The notes under the pieces: model-generated | The model's database searches: none | What the model saw: only the letters and a program-made list of their open reading frames with translations | Told to the model about the DNA's origin: nothing | In this document: piece after piece, positions 50,458 through 60,553 of the stretch | Position numbering within the stretch: position 1 is the stretch's first letter | How the letters are laid out: every line of letters starts with the position of its first letter | Translations under genes and position numbers: made by a program | Assembly (NCBI RefSeq): GCF_000716435.1 | Contig: NZ_JNWO01000005.1 | Location: 186,001-250,000 of the forward strand | Length of the DNA stretch: 64,000 nt | Direction of reading: 5' to 3' | Origin: Streptomyces xylophagus | GTDB lineage: Bacteria > Actinomycetota > Actinomycetes > Streptomycetales > Streptomycetaceae

Positions 50458-51153
50458 TCACTCCTCGGTGGCAGGGCGCCACGCGGTACCCAGGACGCAG
50501 TACGACGTAGGCAGCGTGGGTCCCTTCTCCGGGATCAACACCCGCCGGTACGGCCCGAGTTCGAACCCGGCGGCGCGCAGCGCGGCGACCGGGTCGCGGG
50601 CCAGATGACAGCCACCGTTCAGCGGCGGCCACAGCGTGCGGTCCAGGGCGCGCTGGGTGAACGCCATCGCCGGTCCGCCGCCGCGGCCGTGCTCGAAGAA
50701 CCGTACGACTCCGCCGGGCCGCAGCACCCGCCGTACCTCGGCGAGCGTCCTCGGCACATCGCGCACGCTGCACAGCACCAGCGAGAGGACGACCGCGTCG
50801 AAGGCCTCGCTCTTGACGGGCAGCTTCTCCGCCGCGCCCGGCACCACGTCGACGGGCACCTCGGAGCGGAGCGCGGACTCCACGGCCAGGTGCCGCAGGG
50901 TCCGCTCGGGCTCGATGGCGACGACCTCGGAGACGGCGCTCGGATAGTGCGCGAAGTTCAGGCCGTTCCCGGCGCCGATCTCGATCACCCGCCCGGAGAG
51001 CCCGGCGAGCAGCCGGTCACGCATCCCGGCGAGGCCGAGCCGTGACTCGGCGCTCACGCTGAAACGGGCGTAGTACCGGGCGAACAGCGGGTGGTGGACG
51101 GCGTCCCGCGGCACAGTGCCGATCGTGCCGGAGCCTGCGGACCGTAGCGGCAT
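50458..51153 (-). CDS. SAM-dependent methyltransferase
   Basis: 231 residues from ATG 51153. Motif I VIEIGAGNGLNFAHYP, motif post-I VVAIEPE, motif II AFDAVVLSLVLCSV and motif III RVLRPGGVVRFFEHGRG place it in the methyltransferase-11 (UbiE-like) family. Substrate unknown. Its stop codon directly abuts that of the toxin-like gene with no terminator visible between them. Confidence 0.88.
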   Translation of the reverse strand: MPLRSAGSGTIGTVPRDAVHHPLFARYYARFSVSAESRLGLAGMRDRLLAGLSGRVIEIGAGNGLNFAHYPSAVSEVVAIEPERTLRHLAVESALRSEVPVDVVPGAAEKLPVKSEAFDAVVLSLVLCSVRDVPRTLAEVRRVLRPGGVVRFFEHGRGGGPAMAFTQRALDRTLWPPLNGGCHLARDPVAALRAAGFELGPYRRVLIPEKGPTLPTSYCVLGTAWRPATEE

Positions 51154-51283
51154 GGCGACCTCCCGGACCGGACCGGCCGGAAACCGGTCCTTACCGGGAT
51201 TGTCCCCCCTGCCGCCCTTGACCACCCCCGCTGCCGCCGGGGAAGGAGCAGGAACCGGGCCAGGGCCAGGGCCAGGGTCAGGC

Positions 51284-51970
51284 TCAGGAGATGAAGTCCC
51301 GGACCTGCTCGTAGACGCCGTGGTCGTTGTTCATGTCGGTGTGCGAGATGCACCCGACGTCGACGTTGGTCGCGCCGCTCAGCTCGGCCGAGGTGTCCGG
51401 GTTGATCGCCTCGTCGCAGTCCGACCAGTAGGCCGCGTACGACACGCTGCCGGGCGTCTCGTCACCGGAGTTGAGCGCGGTGAGGAAGGAACTCCCGGTC
51501 TGCATCTCCTTGCAGGACGTGTAGAGCCAGCCGCAGAGCGAGGCGATGCTCGTCCCGTGGTTCACCCCGGCGACGGACACGAAGTCGTCGACGTACGAGG
51601 TCCCGCCGAGGTTCTTGAGGTAGTAGCGGCTGTTGAGCGCACCCATGGAGTGGACCACCAGGTCGACCTTCGACGCGCCGGTCTTGGACAGGACGGACTG
51701 GATGTAGGTCGACAGCGTCGAAGCGGTCGTGACGTTCGACTTCGTCCAGTCGTACGAGATCGCGTACAGCTCGGAGGACGAGTAGCCGTCCGCCTCGAAG
51801 TCCGCGATCCAGTCGTCCCAGCTGGTGGAGTCGCTGCTCAGACCGTGTACGAACACGATCGGGTTGTGGCTCGCCGCCTGCGCGGGCGTCGAGGCCAGGG
51901 AGAGTGACAGAAGGAGCGAGGTGGTCACGGCCGACAGGGCCATGGCGATGCGACGCTTGTGGCGCTGCAT
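51284..51970 (-). CDS. secreted triacylglycerol lipase-like hydrolase
   Basis: 228 residues. Signal peptide 1-32 (TPAQA cleavage before ASHN). [20 protein letters not shown] opens the alpha/beta hydrolase fold; nucleophile Ser108 sits in VHSMGA, variant of GHSMGG; His210 or His217 ([10 protein letters not shown]) and an Asp near 184-192 finish the triad. Four cysteines (146, 153, 185, 207) may form two disulfides. Same type as Bacillus LipA-like lipases. Divergent from a large LuxR regulator, as with LipR-controlled lipases. Confidence 0.88.
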   Translation of the reverse strand: MQRHKRRIAMALSAVTTSLLLSLSLASTPAQAASHNPIVFVHGLSSDSTSWDDWIADFEADGYSSSELYAISYDWTKSNVTTASTLSTYIQSVLSKTGASKVDLVVHSMGALNSRYYLKNLGGTSYVDDFVSVAGVNHGTSIASLCGWLYTSCKEMQTGSSFLTALNSGDETPGSVSYAAYWSDCDEAINPDTSAELSGATNVDVGCISHTDMNNDHGVYEQVRDFIS

Positions 51971-52084
51971 GATGCCTCCTGATACGGGTGGGGTTGTCAG
52001 GAGTGTCAGCGGGGTCTACGCGCGCCGCATCGGCGAAATCGCCGGTCTTTACGGGTGAATTAACTCGCCAGTAACGTCAGTTGT

Positions 52085-55000
52085 GTGCTGACTCCGGTGA
52101 ACCCCACTTCTCTAGACCGCACTTCGCCACCGTCGCGCATCGACACGGGGCGAACCTCCGATCCCGCGCTCCCCGAAGGCGTGCGCATCCGGGTACTGCG
52201 CGCGACCTACGGCGATCCGCGCGCCGCCGCCGAACTCCTCCCGCGCCTGACCCCACGCCAGGCCGCGGGCCTCGACCCCCTCCCGACTGAACCGGCCTCC
52301 CTGGCACCGGAGTTGCTGAACCGGCACCGCCGGGAGATCCGCGCCCTGCCCGACGACACCCGCCTGCTCCTTCTCCTCGCCGCGGCGGACCAGTACCCGG
52401 TCGCCACCCACGCCTTCCTGCGTGCCGTCGCGGCCGGGCGGCTCGACACCCGGCCCCTCGAAGCCGCCGAGACGGCCGGGGTCGCGCAGGCGACCGCCGG
52501 CGGGGTCGTGTTCCGCGACGCGTGGACGAGGATCGCCGCGTACGAGACCGGGTCCCCGGCGGACCGGCGGGACGTCCACCGGTTGCTGGCGCGGGTGTTG
52601 CGTGCGGAGGGCGAGACTCCGCGACGCTCCTGGCATCGGGGCGCGGGTGCGCTCGGCCCCAGCGTGCGGCTCACGGCGGAACTCCGCACGGCTGCCCAAC
52701 AGGCACGCGACGCCGGTGAACACACCCTCGCCTGCGCCCTGGTGGAACGCGCCGCCGCGCTCTCCCGCGACCCCCGCGAACAGTCCCGCCTCCTCAACCG
52801 CGCCGCCGGCGACGCCTGGCAGTCCGGCGAGGGCGACCGGGCCCGAAGACTCGCAGCCACCACGGACAGCGACGCGTTGAACGGGGTGTTCGCGCTGCGG
52901 GCGGGGAACGCGGCCGAGGCGTTCGACGCGCTGCTGATCGCGGTGGGGCGGCGGGAGTTGGGGGAGTCTGCGGGCTCCTTGAGCGAGGCGCCTCGGGCGG
53001 CGGGGACGGCCGGGTCGGCAGGGGTACTCCGGTCGGCTGAGGCGGCTCGGTCGGCTGGGGCACGTCGGTCGGCGGAGGTGGCTCGATCGGCTGAGGCGCC
53101 CGGTTCGACTGAGGCGGCCCCGTCGGCTGGGGCGTCGCGGTCGGGCGAGTCAAGCCGGTTGGCGGGGACGCCCGGGTCGGCGGAGACGACAGGATTGACC
53201 GAGGCGGGCCGGTCGGCGGAGACGGCCCGGTCTTCTGGGGAACTCCGGTCGGGCGAGTCAGCCCGGTTGGCGGGGACGCCCGGGTCGGCCGAGAGGACCG
53301 GTTCGACTGAGGCATGCCGGTCGGCCGAGACGGCTCGATCGGCTGAGGTGCCCGGGTTGACTGAGATGGGCCGGGCGGTTGGGGCGTCGCGGTCGGGCGA
53401 GTCGGCCCGGTTGGCGGGGACACCCAGGTTGGCGGAGACGGCCGGATCGACTGAGGCACGCCCGTCGGCTGAAGCGGCTCGAACGGCTAGGGCGCCTCGG
53501 GCGGCGGAGGTGCCCCGGTCGACTGGGGTGTCGCGGTCGGGCGAGTCGGCCCGGTTGGCGGGGACACCCGGGTCGGCGGAGAGGACCGGTTCTACTGAGG
53601 CAAGCCGGTCGGCTGAGACGGCCCCGTCGGCTGGTGCACCCCGGTCGGCGGAGACGGCCCGGTCGGCTCGGACACCCCAGGCGGCCGCGACAACCGGATC
53701 GACCGGGGCACCCCCGTCGACTGAGACGGCACGATCGACGGAGATACCCGGATCGACCGCACCCCCTCGAGCGGCCACGCCCCCGTCGACTGCGGCACCC
53801 CGAACGACCGGGACGCCCCCCGTCGCCATCACCGCCGTGCCCCGAACTCCCGGCCTGGATCACGCAGTTCACCTTCTCGCCCGGGCCACCGAGGCCGCCG
53901 TCTACACCGGGGACCTGAGACGGTGCCGGGAGGCGGCGGCTGTCGCTTCCCGGCTCGGGATCGTGCCGCACGGGACGCTCGGGGGACTGGCCGCCGCTTT
54001 CGAGGGGCGGTACGAGGACGCGAGGGACCTGCTCAAGGCCGCCGCCGGGAGATGCGGACCCGGGGGTGACCCCACCCTCCTCATCCACGCCGGGATCGCC
54101 GCCCTGATGCTCGGCGACCACACCCGCGCCACCACCGCCACCGTGCGGGCGGCGGCCTCGGCCCGGGCGCGGGGCGCGACCGTGATCGTGGCGCAGGCGA
54201 TGGAGTTCCGGGCCTACGCCGAGTTCTGGACCGGGCATCCACGGGCCGCCGAGACGGCCGCGGCGGACGCCCTGTGGCAGGCCCACGCGACCGGACAGGA
54301 CAACGGCGCGTGTCATCTGCAGGCAGCGCTCGCCATGTTCGCGGCGCTGACCGGAGACGGGGACGTCTGCCGGGAACGAGCCGCAGCCGCCCGCTCGTAC
54401 GCCCTCGGCCGTGGGCTGGGCCTGCCGGCCGCCCTCGCGCAATGGGCGCTCGCCTACCTCGACCTCAGCAGTGGCCGTTTCGCCGCAGCCGCGGCCCGGC
54501 TGCGCGCGCTCGCCGGGTTCGGCCCGGGCCACGGTCACCGGGCCATCCGGCACCTGGCCACCCCGCACTACGTCGAGGCCGCCGCCCGCAGCGGCGACAC
54601 CCGTATCGCCCGCGCAGCACACGCCGACTACGACCGCTGGGCACGCGCCGTCCGCAGCCCCGACGACCTTGCCCTCAGCGCCCGTTGCCGGGCCCTGCTC
54701 GCACCCGGCGACGAAGCCGTCGATCACTACCGCACCGCCCTCGACCTGCACGCACGCGGCACCCGCGACTTCGAACGGGCCCGCACCGAGCTGCTGTTCG
54801 GCGGTGCGCTGCGCCGACTGCGCCGCCGCACCGAGGCCCGAGACCGGCTGCACACCTCGCTGGAAGCCTTCGAGTCCTTCGGCGCCCCGCACTGCGCCGC
54901 CCAGGCCCGCGCCGAACTCCGCGCCCTCGGCACGCCGGTGGGAGCGACCGCCCTGCCTGCACCCGGAGCGCCGACCACCCGCCTGACGGCCCAGCAACTG

Positions 55001-55168
55001 ATGGTCGCCCGCATGGCCGCCGACGGCGCCACCAACCGCGAGATCGCCGTCCGCCTCGCGCTCAGCCCGCGCACGATCGACCACCATCTGCGCGGAGTTT
55101 TCAGCCGGTTGGGCATTCGGTCGCGGATCGAGCTGGTGCGGTTGCTGGCTGAAGGGGAGGCTTCCTGA
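52085..55168 (+). CDS. large LuxR-family regulator with internal hexapeptide repeat
   Basis: 1027 residues. C-terminal LuxR HTH (about 965-1020, LTAQQLMVARMAADGATNRE). The remainder resembles the helical, TPR-like part of LAL regulators, but the N-terminal AAA ATPase with Walker motifs is absent. Residues about 304-579 are about 46 copies of a six-residue unit of the form R/G-S-A/T-E-x-A/P, splitting the helical region in two. LipR-type LAL regulators activate neighbouring lipase genes, so the divergent lipase is a likely target (inference). The repeat is coding, in frame and without stops. Confidence 0.8.
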   Translation: MLTPVNPTSLDRTSPPSRIDTGRTSDPALPEGVRIRVLRATYGDPRAAAELLPRLTPRQAAGLDPLPTEPASLAPELLNRHRREIRALPDDTRLLLLLAAADQYPVATHAFLRAVAAGRLDTRPLEAAETAGVAQATAGGVVFRDAWTRIAAYETGSPADRRDVHRLLARVLRAEGETPRRSWHRGAGALGPSVRLTAELRTAAQQARDAGEHTLACALVERAAALSRDPREQSRLLNRAAGDAWQSGEGDRARRLAATTDSDALNGVFALRAGNAAEAFDALLIAVGRRELGESAGSLSEAPRAAGTAGSAGVLRSAEAARSAGARRSAEVARSAEAPGSTEAAPSAGASRSGESSRLAGTPGSAETTGLTEAGRSAETARSSGELRSGESARLAGTPGSAERTGSTEACRSAETARSAEVPGLTEMGRAVGASRSGESARLAGTPRLAETAGSTEARPSAEAARTARAPRAAEVPRSTGVSRSGESARLAGTPGSAERTGSTEASRSAETAPSAGAPRSAETARSARTPQAAATTGSTGAPPSTETARSTEIPGSTAPPRAATPPSTAAPRTTGTPPVAITAVPRTPGLDHAVHLLARATEAAVYTGDLRRCREAAAVASRLGIVPHGTLGGLAAAFEGRYEDARDLLKAAAGRCGPGGDPTLLIHAGIAALMLGDHTRATTATVRAAASARARGATVIVAQAMEFRAYAEFWTGHPRAAETAAADALWQAHATGQDNGACHLQAALAMFAALTGDGDVCRERAAAARSYALGRGLGLPAALAQWALAYLDLSSGRFAAAAARLRALAGFGPGHGHRAIRHLATPHYVEAAARSGDTRIARAAHADYDRWARAVRSPDDLALSARCRALLAPGDEAVDHYRTALDLHARGTRDFERARTELLFGGALRRLRRRTEARDRLHTSLEAFESFGAPHCAAQARAELRALGTPVGATALPAPGAPTTRLTAQQLMVARMAADGATNREIAVRLALSPRTIDHHLRGVFSRLGIRSRIELVRLLAEGEAS
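52994..53823 (+). repeat. 18-base coding minisatellite inside the LuxR gene
   Basis: About 46 degenerate 18-base units encode hexapeptides such as RSAETA, RSAEVP, GSTEAS, RLAGTP. A higher-order unit exists: CGGTCGGGCGAGTC starts at 53138, 53246, 53390 and 53534, spaced 108, 144 and 144 bases, all multiples of 18. The array keeps the frame whatever number of units is gained or lost. Confidence 0.9.
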
Positions 55169-55210
55169 ACCGGGGCGTCGGTCTGTAGTTCCCCGGGCCA
55201 GTCGGTCCCG

Positions 55211-55699
55211 TCAGCTACTGGGAGTCAGAACCGTACGGAAGCCTTCTCCGCCGTGGAGGGAGTCATATCGGATCTCCACCGTGATGCGGTCCTGAATCAG
55301 GGCCTCGAAGTCCGCGTGATCCTGGGGGCTGTACGTCGGGACGCTCAGCAGGTACTTCTCCCGGTCCACGGCGAACACTTCTTGTTCATTGAAGGTCGAG
55401 TACGAGGGCCGGATGGACAGCCCGTCGCTCAGCCGGTTTGCGCACGCTGACGTCCACGGCCCGATCGCCTCACCGTCGACCCATACTCTGCTGCTGGTCA
55501 CGATGGCGGGGCCGAGACCGCAGTTGCTGAGGCGGATACCAGTACGGCTTCCGTGATGCCAGATCCGATGGAGCTGGAGGATGGGGCGCACGGAGTTTCG
55601 ATTGTGGCGACGCGATGCCCGGGCTTCGTAGATCGAGACGGTCAAGGAACACAACGCGATAAGCACAGCGCATAACGCGATGACGTTCTCCGACTTCAC
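55211..55699 (-). CDS. single-helix membrane protein coupled to bioD
   Basis: 162 residues from GTG 55699, overlapping the bioD stop (GTGA). Membrane helix at about 3-22 (VIALCAVLIALCSLTVSIYE), then EARASRRHNRNSVRPILQLH and a beta-rich soluble domain. Proteins with this block are common in Streptomyces as lone membrane-anchored proteins of unknown function. Here it would be translated as a fourth member of the biotin operon, which is not usual. Confidence 0.65.
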   Translation of the reverse strand: MKSENVIALCAVLIALCSLTVSIYEARASRRHNRNSVRPILQLHRIWHHGSRTGIRLSNCGLGPAIVTSSRVWVDGEAIGPWTSACANRLSDGLSIRPSYSTFNEQEVFAVDREKYLLSVPTYSPQDHADFEALIQDRITVEIRYDSLHGGEGFRTVLTPSS

Positions 55700-56469
55700 T
55701 TGCCCCCCTGAGACGGTGCAGGAAACGCCGAGGCAATGACGGTATCCATGGGTGCCGCCGCCTCCCGCGCCCGGAACCCCTCCGCATCCCACGTCCCGTC
55801 AAGCCGCGGCGCCAGCCAACTAGGCGCCGCCGCACGGAAGTCCGCCGGAGTGAGCGCCCCCGCCCCCTCCGGCAACGCGCCGAGCAGCGGTGCCCCGGAC
55901 ACCTCCGGCAGGTCGGCCACATTGCAACGGGAAGCCAGGTCAGGTGCGGTGGGCCAGCTGCCGATCACCACGCCCAGCAAGTCGAGCCCCTGGGAACGGA
56001 GTTCACGGGCCGTCAGTTCCGTGGTGTTCAGGGTGCCCAGACCCGCCGACGCCACGACCAGCACCGGGGCGCCCAGCAACCGCGCCGCGTCCGCCAGCGT
56101 GCCGCCCTCCGCGTCGAACCGTACGAGCAGCCCGCCCGCACCCTCGACCAGCACGAGGTCGTGCTCTGTGGCCAACTTCTGGGCCGCTTCCGCCACTTCG
56201 TGCGGGCGAACCGGACGCATACCGGCCCTGCGTGCCGCCGTGCCGGGGGCCAACGGCTCGGGGTAGCGGGCCAGTTCGGCCGCCGTCACGGTGCCCGCGA
56301 GTCTCGCGACCTCGTCGGCGTCCCCTCGCTCGTCCGGCCGTAGACCCGTCTGGGCGGGCTTCAGGACGGCCACCGTGCGGCCGGCCGCGACCGCCGCTGC
56401 GGCTACCGCGGCCGTGGTGATCGTCTTGCCGACCTCCGTGCCCGTGCCCGTGATCACCAGTACCGGCAT
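55696..56469 (-). CDS. bioD: dethiobiotin synthetase
   Basis: 257 residues. P-loop GTGTEVGKT at 8-16, substrate Lys in VLKPAQTG, VEGAGGLLVRFD and a C-terminal nucleotide-specificity region. Closes the ureido ring of dethiobiotin from DAPA with CO2 and ATP. One base separates it from the bioA stop. The C-terminal 30 residues (MDTVIASAFPAPSQGGK) are longer than usual. Confidence 0.95.
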   Translation of the reverse strand: MPVLVITGTGTEVGKTITTAAVAAAAVAAGRTVAVLKPAQTGLRPDERGDADEVARLAGTVTAAELARYPEPLAPGTAARRAGMRPVRPHEVAEAAQKLATEHDLVLVEGAGGLLVRFDAEGGTLADAARLLGAPVLVVASAGLGTLNTTELTARELRSQGLDLLGVVIGSWPTAPDLASRCNVADLPEVSGAPLLGALPEGAGALTPADFRAAAPSWLAPRLDGTWDAEGFRAREAAAPMDTVIASAFPAPSQGGK

Positions 56470-56470
56470 G

Positions 56471-57763
56471 TCATCCCTCCCGTGCCGCCGCGCACACCGC
56501 GCGGGTGATGCGCGCCACGTCGGCGTCGCCCGTGACGTACGGCGGCATCGTGTAGACGAGGTCGCGGAACGGCCGTAGCCACACGCCCTCGCGGACGGCC
56601 GCGTCCGTGGCGGCCTTCATGTCGACGGGGTGGTCGAGTTGGACCACGCCGATGGCGCCGAGGACGCGGACGTCCCTGACGCCGGGGATTCCTGACGCCG
56701 GGGCCAAGCCCTCCCGCAGGGCCGCCTCGATGCGCTTGACCTCCGTCAACCAGTCCTGGGTCAGGAGGAGTTCGAGCGAGGCGCAGGCCACGGCCGCCGC
56801 CAGCGGGTTGCCCATGAATGTCGGGCCGTGGGCCAGGACCGGCACCTCGCCGCGCGAGATGCCGTCCGCCACGCGTGACGTGCACAGCGTCGCCGCCATC
56901 GTCATATAGCCGCCGGTCAGCGCCTTGCCCACGCACATCACATCAGGCGTGACGGCCGCGTGGTCCGCCGCGAACAAGGCTCCCGTGCGGCCGAAACCCG
57001 TCGCGATCTCGTCGAACACCAGCAGCACGTCGTGCGCGTCGCACGCCTCGCGCAGCACTCGCAGATACGCGGGGGAGTGGAACCGCATCCCGCCCGCGCC
57101 CTGCACCACCGGTTCCACGATCACCGCGGCCAGTTCGTGCGCGTGCCGTTCGATCAGCTCGTGGAGATGGGCCGCGTACGAGTCTTCGTATTCGGTCGGT
57201 GGTGCGTCGGCGAACACCTGGCTCGGCAGAACTCCCGACCACAGCTCGTGCATCCCGCCCTCGGGGTCGCACACCGACATCGGCTGCCAGGTGTCGCCGT
57301 GGTAGCCGCCGCGCCAGGTCAGCAGGCGCTGTTTCGCGGGGCGGCCGAGCGAGCGCCAGTACTGCAGGCACATCTTCACCGCGACCTCGACCGACACCGA
57401 GCCCGAGTCGGCCAGGAACACGTGCTCCAGGCCGTCGGGAGACATGTCGACAAGGAGCTTCGCCAGCCGTACGGCGGGCTCGTGGGTGAGCCCGCCGAAC
57501 ATCACGTGGCTCATCCGGCCCAGCTGCTCGCGCGCGGCCTCGTTGAGCACGGGGTGGTTGTAGCCGTGGATCGCCGACCACCAGGACGACATGCCGTCGA
57601 CCAACTCGCCCGCGCCGTCCGCGAGTTGGAGCCGCACCCCGCTCGCCGACGCGACGACGAGCGGTTCTGTGCGGCCCGGCATCGGGCCGTACGGATGCCA
57701 GACGTGCCGCCGGTCCAGTTCCAGCAGCTCCGGGACGGGCAGGCGGCCGGTCGGGTCAGGCAT
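56471..57763 (-). CDS. bioA: adenosylmethionine-8-amino-7-oxononanoate aminotransferase
   Basis: 430 residues from ATG 57763. [11 protein letters not shown] and [17 protein letters not shown] are BioA marks; [11 protein letters not shown] contacts PLP and the Schiff-base Lys is in [10 protein letters not shown]. Makes 7,8-diaminopelargonate from KAPA using SAM as amino donor. Overlaps the bioB 3' end by 8 bases, so bioB-bioA-bioD are translated as a tight operon. Confidence 0.96.
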   Translation of the reverse strand: MPDPTGRLPVPELLELDRRHVWHPYGPMPGRTEPLVVASASGVRLQLADGAGELVDGMSSWWSAIHGYNHPVLNEAAREQLGRMSHVMFGGLTHEPAVRLAKLLVDMSPDGLEHVFLADSGSVSVEVAVKMCLQYWRSLGRPAKQRLLTWRGGYHGDTWQPMSVCDPEGGMHELWSGVLPSQVFADAPPTEYEDSYAAHLHELIERHAHELAAVIVEPVVQGAGGMRFHSPAYLRVLREACDAHDVLLVFDEIATGFGRTGALFAADHAAVTPDVMCVGKALTGGYMTMAATLCTSRVADGISRGEVPVLAHGPTFMGNPLAAAVACASLELLLTQDWLTEVKRIEAALREGLAPASGIPGVRDVRVLGAIGVVQLDHPVDMKAATDAAVREGVWLRPFRDLVYTMPPYVTGDADVARITRAVCAAAREG

Positions 57764-59000
57764 TGGGCGCGAGATCCGTTCCGGCACCTCGACGGCGTAC
57801 GGAGACCAGGTCGCGACGGACCTCGTCGACCTGCGGCACGGGGGCGGACGTAGACGTGGCAGGGGCGCTGGAGCCGCAGACGCCAGCGCCCTCGTGCCCA
57901 CCGCATCCGGCGCCCTCCGTCGAACCGCACCCGGCACCTTCGTGCGACCCGCAGCCCGCGCTCTCGTGCGAACCGCACCCACCCGTCGCCACAGCCGCCC
58001 GGTGCTCCGGCAGCGTCACCTCGCCCGCGCCCTCCACCTCGAAGCCCGCGTCCGCGATCATCTCCAGGTCGGTGTGGCCGGCCTGGCCCTCGGACGTGAG
58101 GTAGTCGCCGAGGAAGATCGAGTTGGCGAGGTTCAGGGCGAGGGGCTGCATCGTGCGCAGGTGGACCTCACGGCCGCCCGCGATGCGCACCTCGACGTCC
58201 GGGCAGACGAAGCGGACCATCGCGAGGATGCGCAGACACCGCTGCGGGGTGAGGTGCCACTCCTGGGCGAGCGGGGTGCCCTCCATCGGGATCAGGAAGT
58301 TCACCGGCACCGAGTCCGGGTCGAGATCGCGGAGGGAGAAGACGACGTCCACCAGGTCCTCGTCGGTCTCGCCCATGCCGGCGATCAGGCCGGAGCAGGC
58401 GGACAGGCCGGCCGCGTGCGCCTTCTGCACGGTGTCGACGCGGTCGGCGTAGGTGTGGGTGGTGGTGATGTCCCCGTACGTCGACTCGGACGTGTTGAGG
58501 TTGTGGTTGTAGGCGTCCGCGCCGGCCTCGCGCAGCCGGTCGGCCTGGCCGTCGGAGAGCAGGCCGAGGCAGGCGCACACCTCGACGCCCTCGTTCTGGT
58601 CCTTGATCGCCTTGATGGTGCCCGCGACCCGGTCCACGTCCCGGTCGGTCGGGCCCCGGCCGGAGGCCACCAGACAGACCCGCTTGGCGCCACCCGCCAC
58701 ACCGGCCGCCGCGGCCTTCGAGGCGTCGTCGGGTTTCAGCCACGTGTACTTCAGGATGTCGGCCTTGGAACCGAGCCGCTGCGAGCAGTACGAGCAGTCC
58801 TCGGGGCACAGGCCGGACTTCAGGTTGACGAGGTAGTTGAGCTTCACCCGTCGGCCGAACCAGTGCCGGCGCACCTTTCCGGCCGCGGCCACGACATCCA
58901 GCAGGTCGTCGTCGGAGGTGGCGAGGACGGCGAGTGCTTCCGCGCGGGTCGGCAGTTCACGCCGAAGCCCCTTGTCCACGAGCGTGTTCAGCAGGTCCAT
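57756..59000 (-). CDS. bioB: biotin synthase with Cys/His-rich C-terminal tail
   Basis: 414 residues from ATG 59000. Radical-SAM cluster CPEDCSYC (Cys65, 69, 72), YNHNLNTS, and [10 protein letters not shown] with the Arg ligand of the auxiliary 2Fe-2S cluster. Inserts sulfur into dethiobiotin. The core ends near residue 335; it is followed by four eight-residue repeats of the form CG(S/G)(H/T)E(S/G)AG with cysteines at 342, 350, 358, 366 and 375, then a basic tail. The tail is absent from the well-studied E. coli enzyme and may bind metal or serve cluster delivery (inference). Confidence 0.95.
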   Translation of the reverse strand: MDLLNTLVDKGLRRELPTRAEALAVLATSDDDLLDVVAAAGKVRRHWFGRRVKLNYLVNLKSGLCPEDCSYCSQRLGSKADILKYTWLKPDDASKAAAAGVAGGAKRVCLVASGRGPTDRDVDRVAGTIKAIKDQNEGVEVCACLGLLSDGQADRLREAGADAYNHNLNTSESTYGDITTTHTYADRVDTVQKAHAAGLSACSGLIAGMGETDEDLVDVVFSLRDLDPDSVPVNFLIPMEGTPLAQEWHLTPQRCLRILAMVRFVCPDVEVRIAGGREVHLRTMQPLALNLANSIFLGDYLTSEGQAGHTDLEMIADAGFEVEGAGEVTLPEHRAAVATGGCGSHESAGCGSHEGAGCGSTEGAGCGGHEGAGVCGSSAPATSTSAPVPQVDEVRRDLVSVRRRGAGTDLAPNA

Positions 59001-59147
59001 GAGGCCCGATCCTGTCCTACGGGACCGCCCGCGGCCAAGGAGAGATCGGACAAGAGACGGGGTTCGACGTGTGGGTATTGCCACATCCTGGGCGGCTGGT
59101 CGTCCGATTACTGTCTGTGCACTGCCTACAAAAGTCCCGGAGGAACC
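59001..59147. promoter_or_regulatory. divergent bioB/bioF control region
   Basis: 147 bases between bioB and bioF starts. TGTGG (59070-59074) and CCACA (59081-59085) form an inverted repeat around a six-base spacer, placed in the middle of the region, a candidate operator for a biotin regulator. I could not match it to a known BirA or BioQ site. Confidence 0.45.
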
Positions 59148-60275
59148 ATGGCGTTCGGCTGGATCGACGACCAGGCGGAGCAGCGCCGCCGCGCCGGGCT
59201 CGTACGCACTCTGCGGCCGCGTCCCGCCGACTCGCCGCTCCTCGATCTCGCGAGCAACGACTACCTGGGTCTGGCCCATCACGCCGAGGTCGTCGAGGGG
59301 GCCGCCGCGGCGGCGCGGACCTGGGGCGGCGGGTCCACCGGGTCGCGGCTCGTCACCGGAACGACCGAATTGCACGTCCAACTGGAGCGTGAACTGGCCG
59401 AGTTCTGCGGATTCGAGGCGGCCCTCGTCTTCTCGTCCGGCTACGCGGCCAACCTCGCCGCGGTCACCACCCTCGCGCCGCACGGCTCGCTGATCGTCTC
59501 CGACGCGGGCAACCACGCCTCGCTGATCGACGGCTGCCGACTGGCCCGGGGCGCCACCCAGGTCGTAGGACACGCCGATCCGGACGGAGTGCGCAAGGCG
59601 CTGCGGACGCACGACGGGCAGGCCGTCGTCGTGTCCGACTCGGTGTTCTCCGTGGACGGGGACGCGGCGCCGGTGGGCGCGCTCGCCGAGGCGTGCCGGG
59701 AGTCCGGGGCGGGGCTGCTGCTCGACGACGCGCACGGGCTCGGGGTGCTGGGCGACGGTGGGCGCGGGGCGCCGTACGCGGCGGGGCTCGCCGGGGCCGA
59801 GGACGTGGTCGTGACGGTCACGCTGTCCAAGTCGCTGGGCAGCCAGGGCGGGGCCGTGCTCGGGCCGGCCCGGGTGATCGACCATCTGGTCAACGCGGCA
59901 CGGACGTTCATCTTCGACACGGGACTGGCGCCTGCGGCGGCGGGTGCCGCGCTGGCGGCGCTCACCCTGCTGCGGCGCGAGCCCGAGCGGGCTGCCCGGG
60001 CCCGCGCCGTGGCGGGTGACCTGCACGCGCGGCTGACCGCCGCGGGTCTGGAAGCGGTACGTCCGGACGCCGCCGTGGTCTCGGTGCGCGCGCCGTCCCC
60101 GGAGGCGGCCGTGCAATGGGCGGCCGACTGCCGTGCGGCAGGGCTGGCCGTGGGCTGCTTCCGTCCTCCTTCCGTGCCCGACGGCATCTCACGGCTCAGG
60201 CTGACCGCCCGAGCGGACCTCTCCGGGGCGGAGATCGAACGCGCTGTACGTGTGATCGGCGAGACGCGACCATGA
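59148..60275 (+). CDS. bioF: 8-amino-7-oxononanoate synthase
   Basis: 375 residues from ATG 59148 (CCCGGAGGAACC just upstream). [22 protein letters not shown]-like [30 protein letters not shown], and the PLP-binding Lys in [11 protein letters not shown]. Condenses pimeloyl-ACP or -CoA with alanine. Divergent from bioB; together the four genes cover the late biotin pathway. Confidence 0.96.
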   Translation: MAFGWIDDQAEQRRRAGLVRTLRPRPADSPLLDLASNDYLGLAHHAEVVEGAAAAARTWGGGSTGSRLVTGTTELHVQLERELAEFCGFEAALVFSSGYAANLAAVTTLAPHGSLIVSDAGNHASLIDGCRLARGATQVVGHADPDGVRKALRTHDGQAVVVSDSVFSVDGDAAPVGALAEACRESGAGLLLDDAHGLGVLGDGGRGAPYAAGLAGAEDVVVTVTLSKSLGSQGGAVLGPARVIDHLVNAARTFIFDTGLAPAAAGAALAALTLLRREPERAARARAVAGDLHARLTAAGLEAVRPDAAVVSVRAPSPEAAVQWAADCRAAGLAVGCFRPPSVPDGISRLRLTARADLSGAEIERAVRVIGETRP

Positions 60276-60319
60276 GTCGGCGTGACACGGTCGTGTGCCG
60301 CTGACGATGGGGGAACCGA

Positions 60320-60544
60320 TCAGTGGAACGCGGTGAGGAAGCCCGTCCAGCTCTCGGGGGAGAAGAGCAGGGCGGGTCCTTGCGGTTCCTTCGAGTCGCG
60401 TACGGCGAGCAGCCCCGTGCCGGGGCCTGAGCGCGGGCTGGCCGCCTCGACGCAGTTGTTCGCTCCCGTGCTGTAGCTGCTGCGCAGCCACCGCACCCCG
60501 TGCAGATCGGTACTCGAAGGTACGTTCCGAGGCAGTGCAGACAT
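60320..60544 (-). CDS. DUF397 protein
   Basis: 74 residues. WLRSSYSTGANNCVEAA, VRDSKEPQGPALLFSPESW and FL-AF at the end define DUF397. In Streptomyces these small proteins are encoded next to XRE-DUF5753 regulators, as here (nine bases upstream), and modulate them, probably by direct binding. Confidence 0.92.
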   Translation of the reverse strand: MSALPRNVPSSTDLHGVRWLRSSYSTGANNCVEAASPRSGPGTGLLAVRDSKEPQGPALLFSPESWTGFLTAFH

Positions 60545-60553
60545 GGTGCCTCC

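Noticed and set aside
52207..55087. Long minus-strand open frames opposite the LuxR gene
   Set aside because: They mirror the 18-base repeat and give Arg/Pro/Gly/Ser peptides; the plus strand has a recognisable LuxR domain and helical regions.
59001..60116. Upstream extension of the bioB frame across bioF
   Set aside because: Antisense to bioF and without radical-SAM features; BioB starts normally at 59000.
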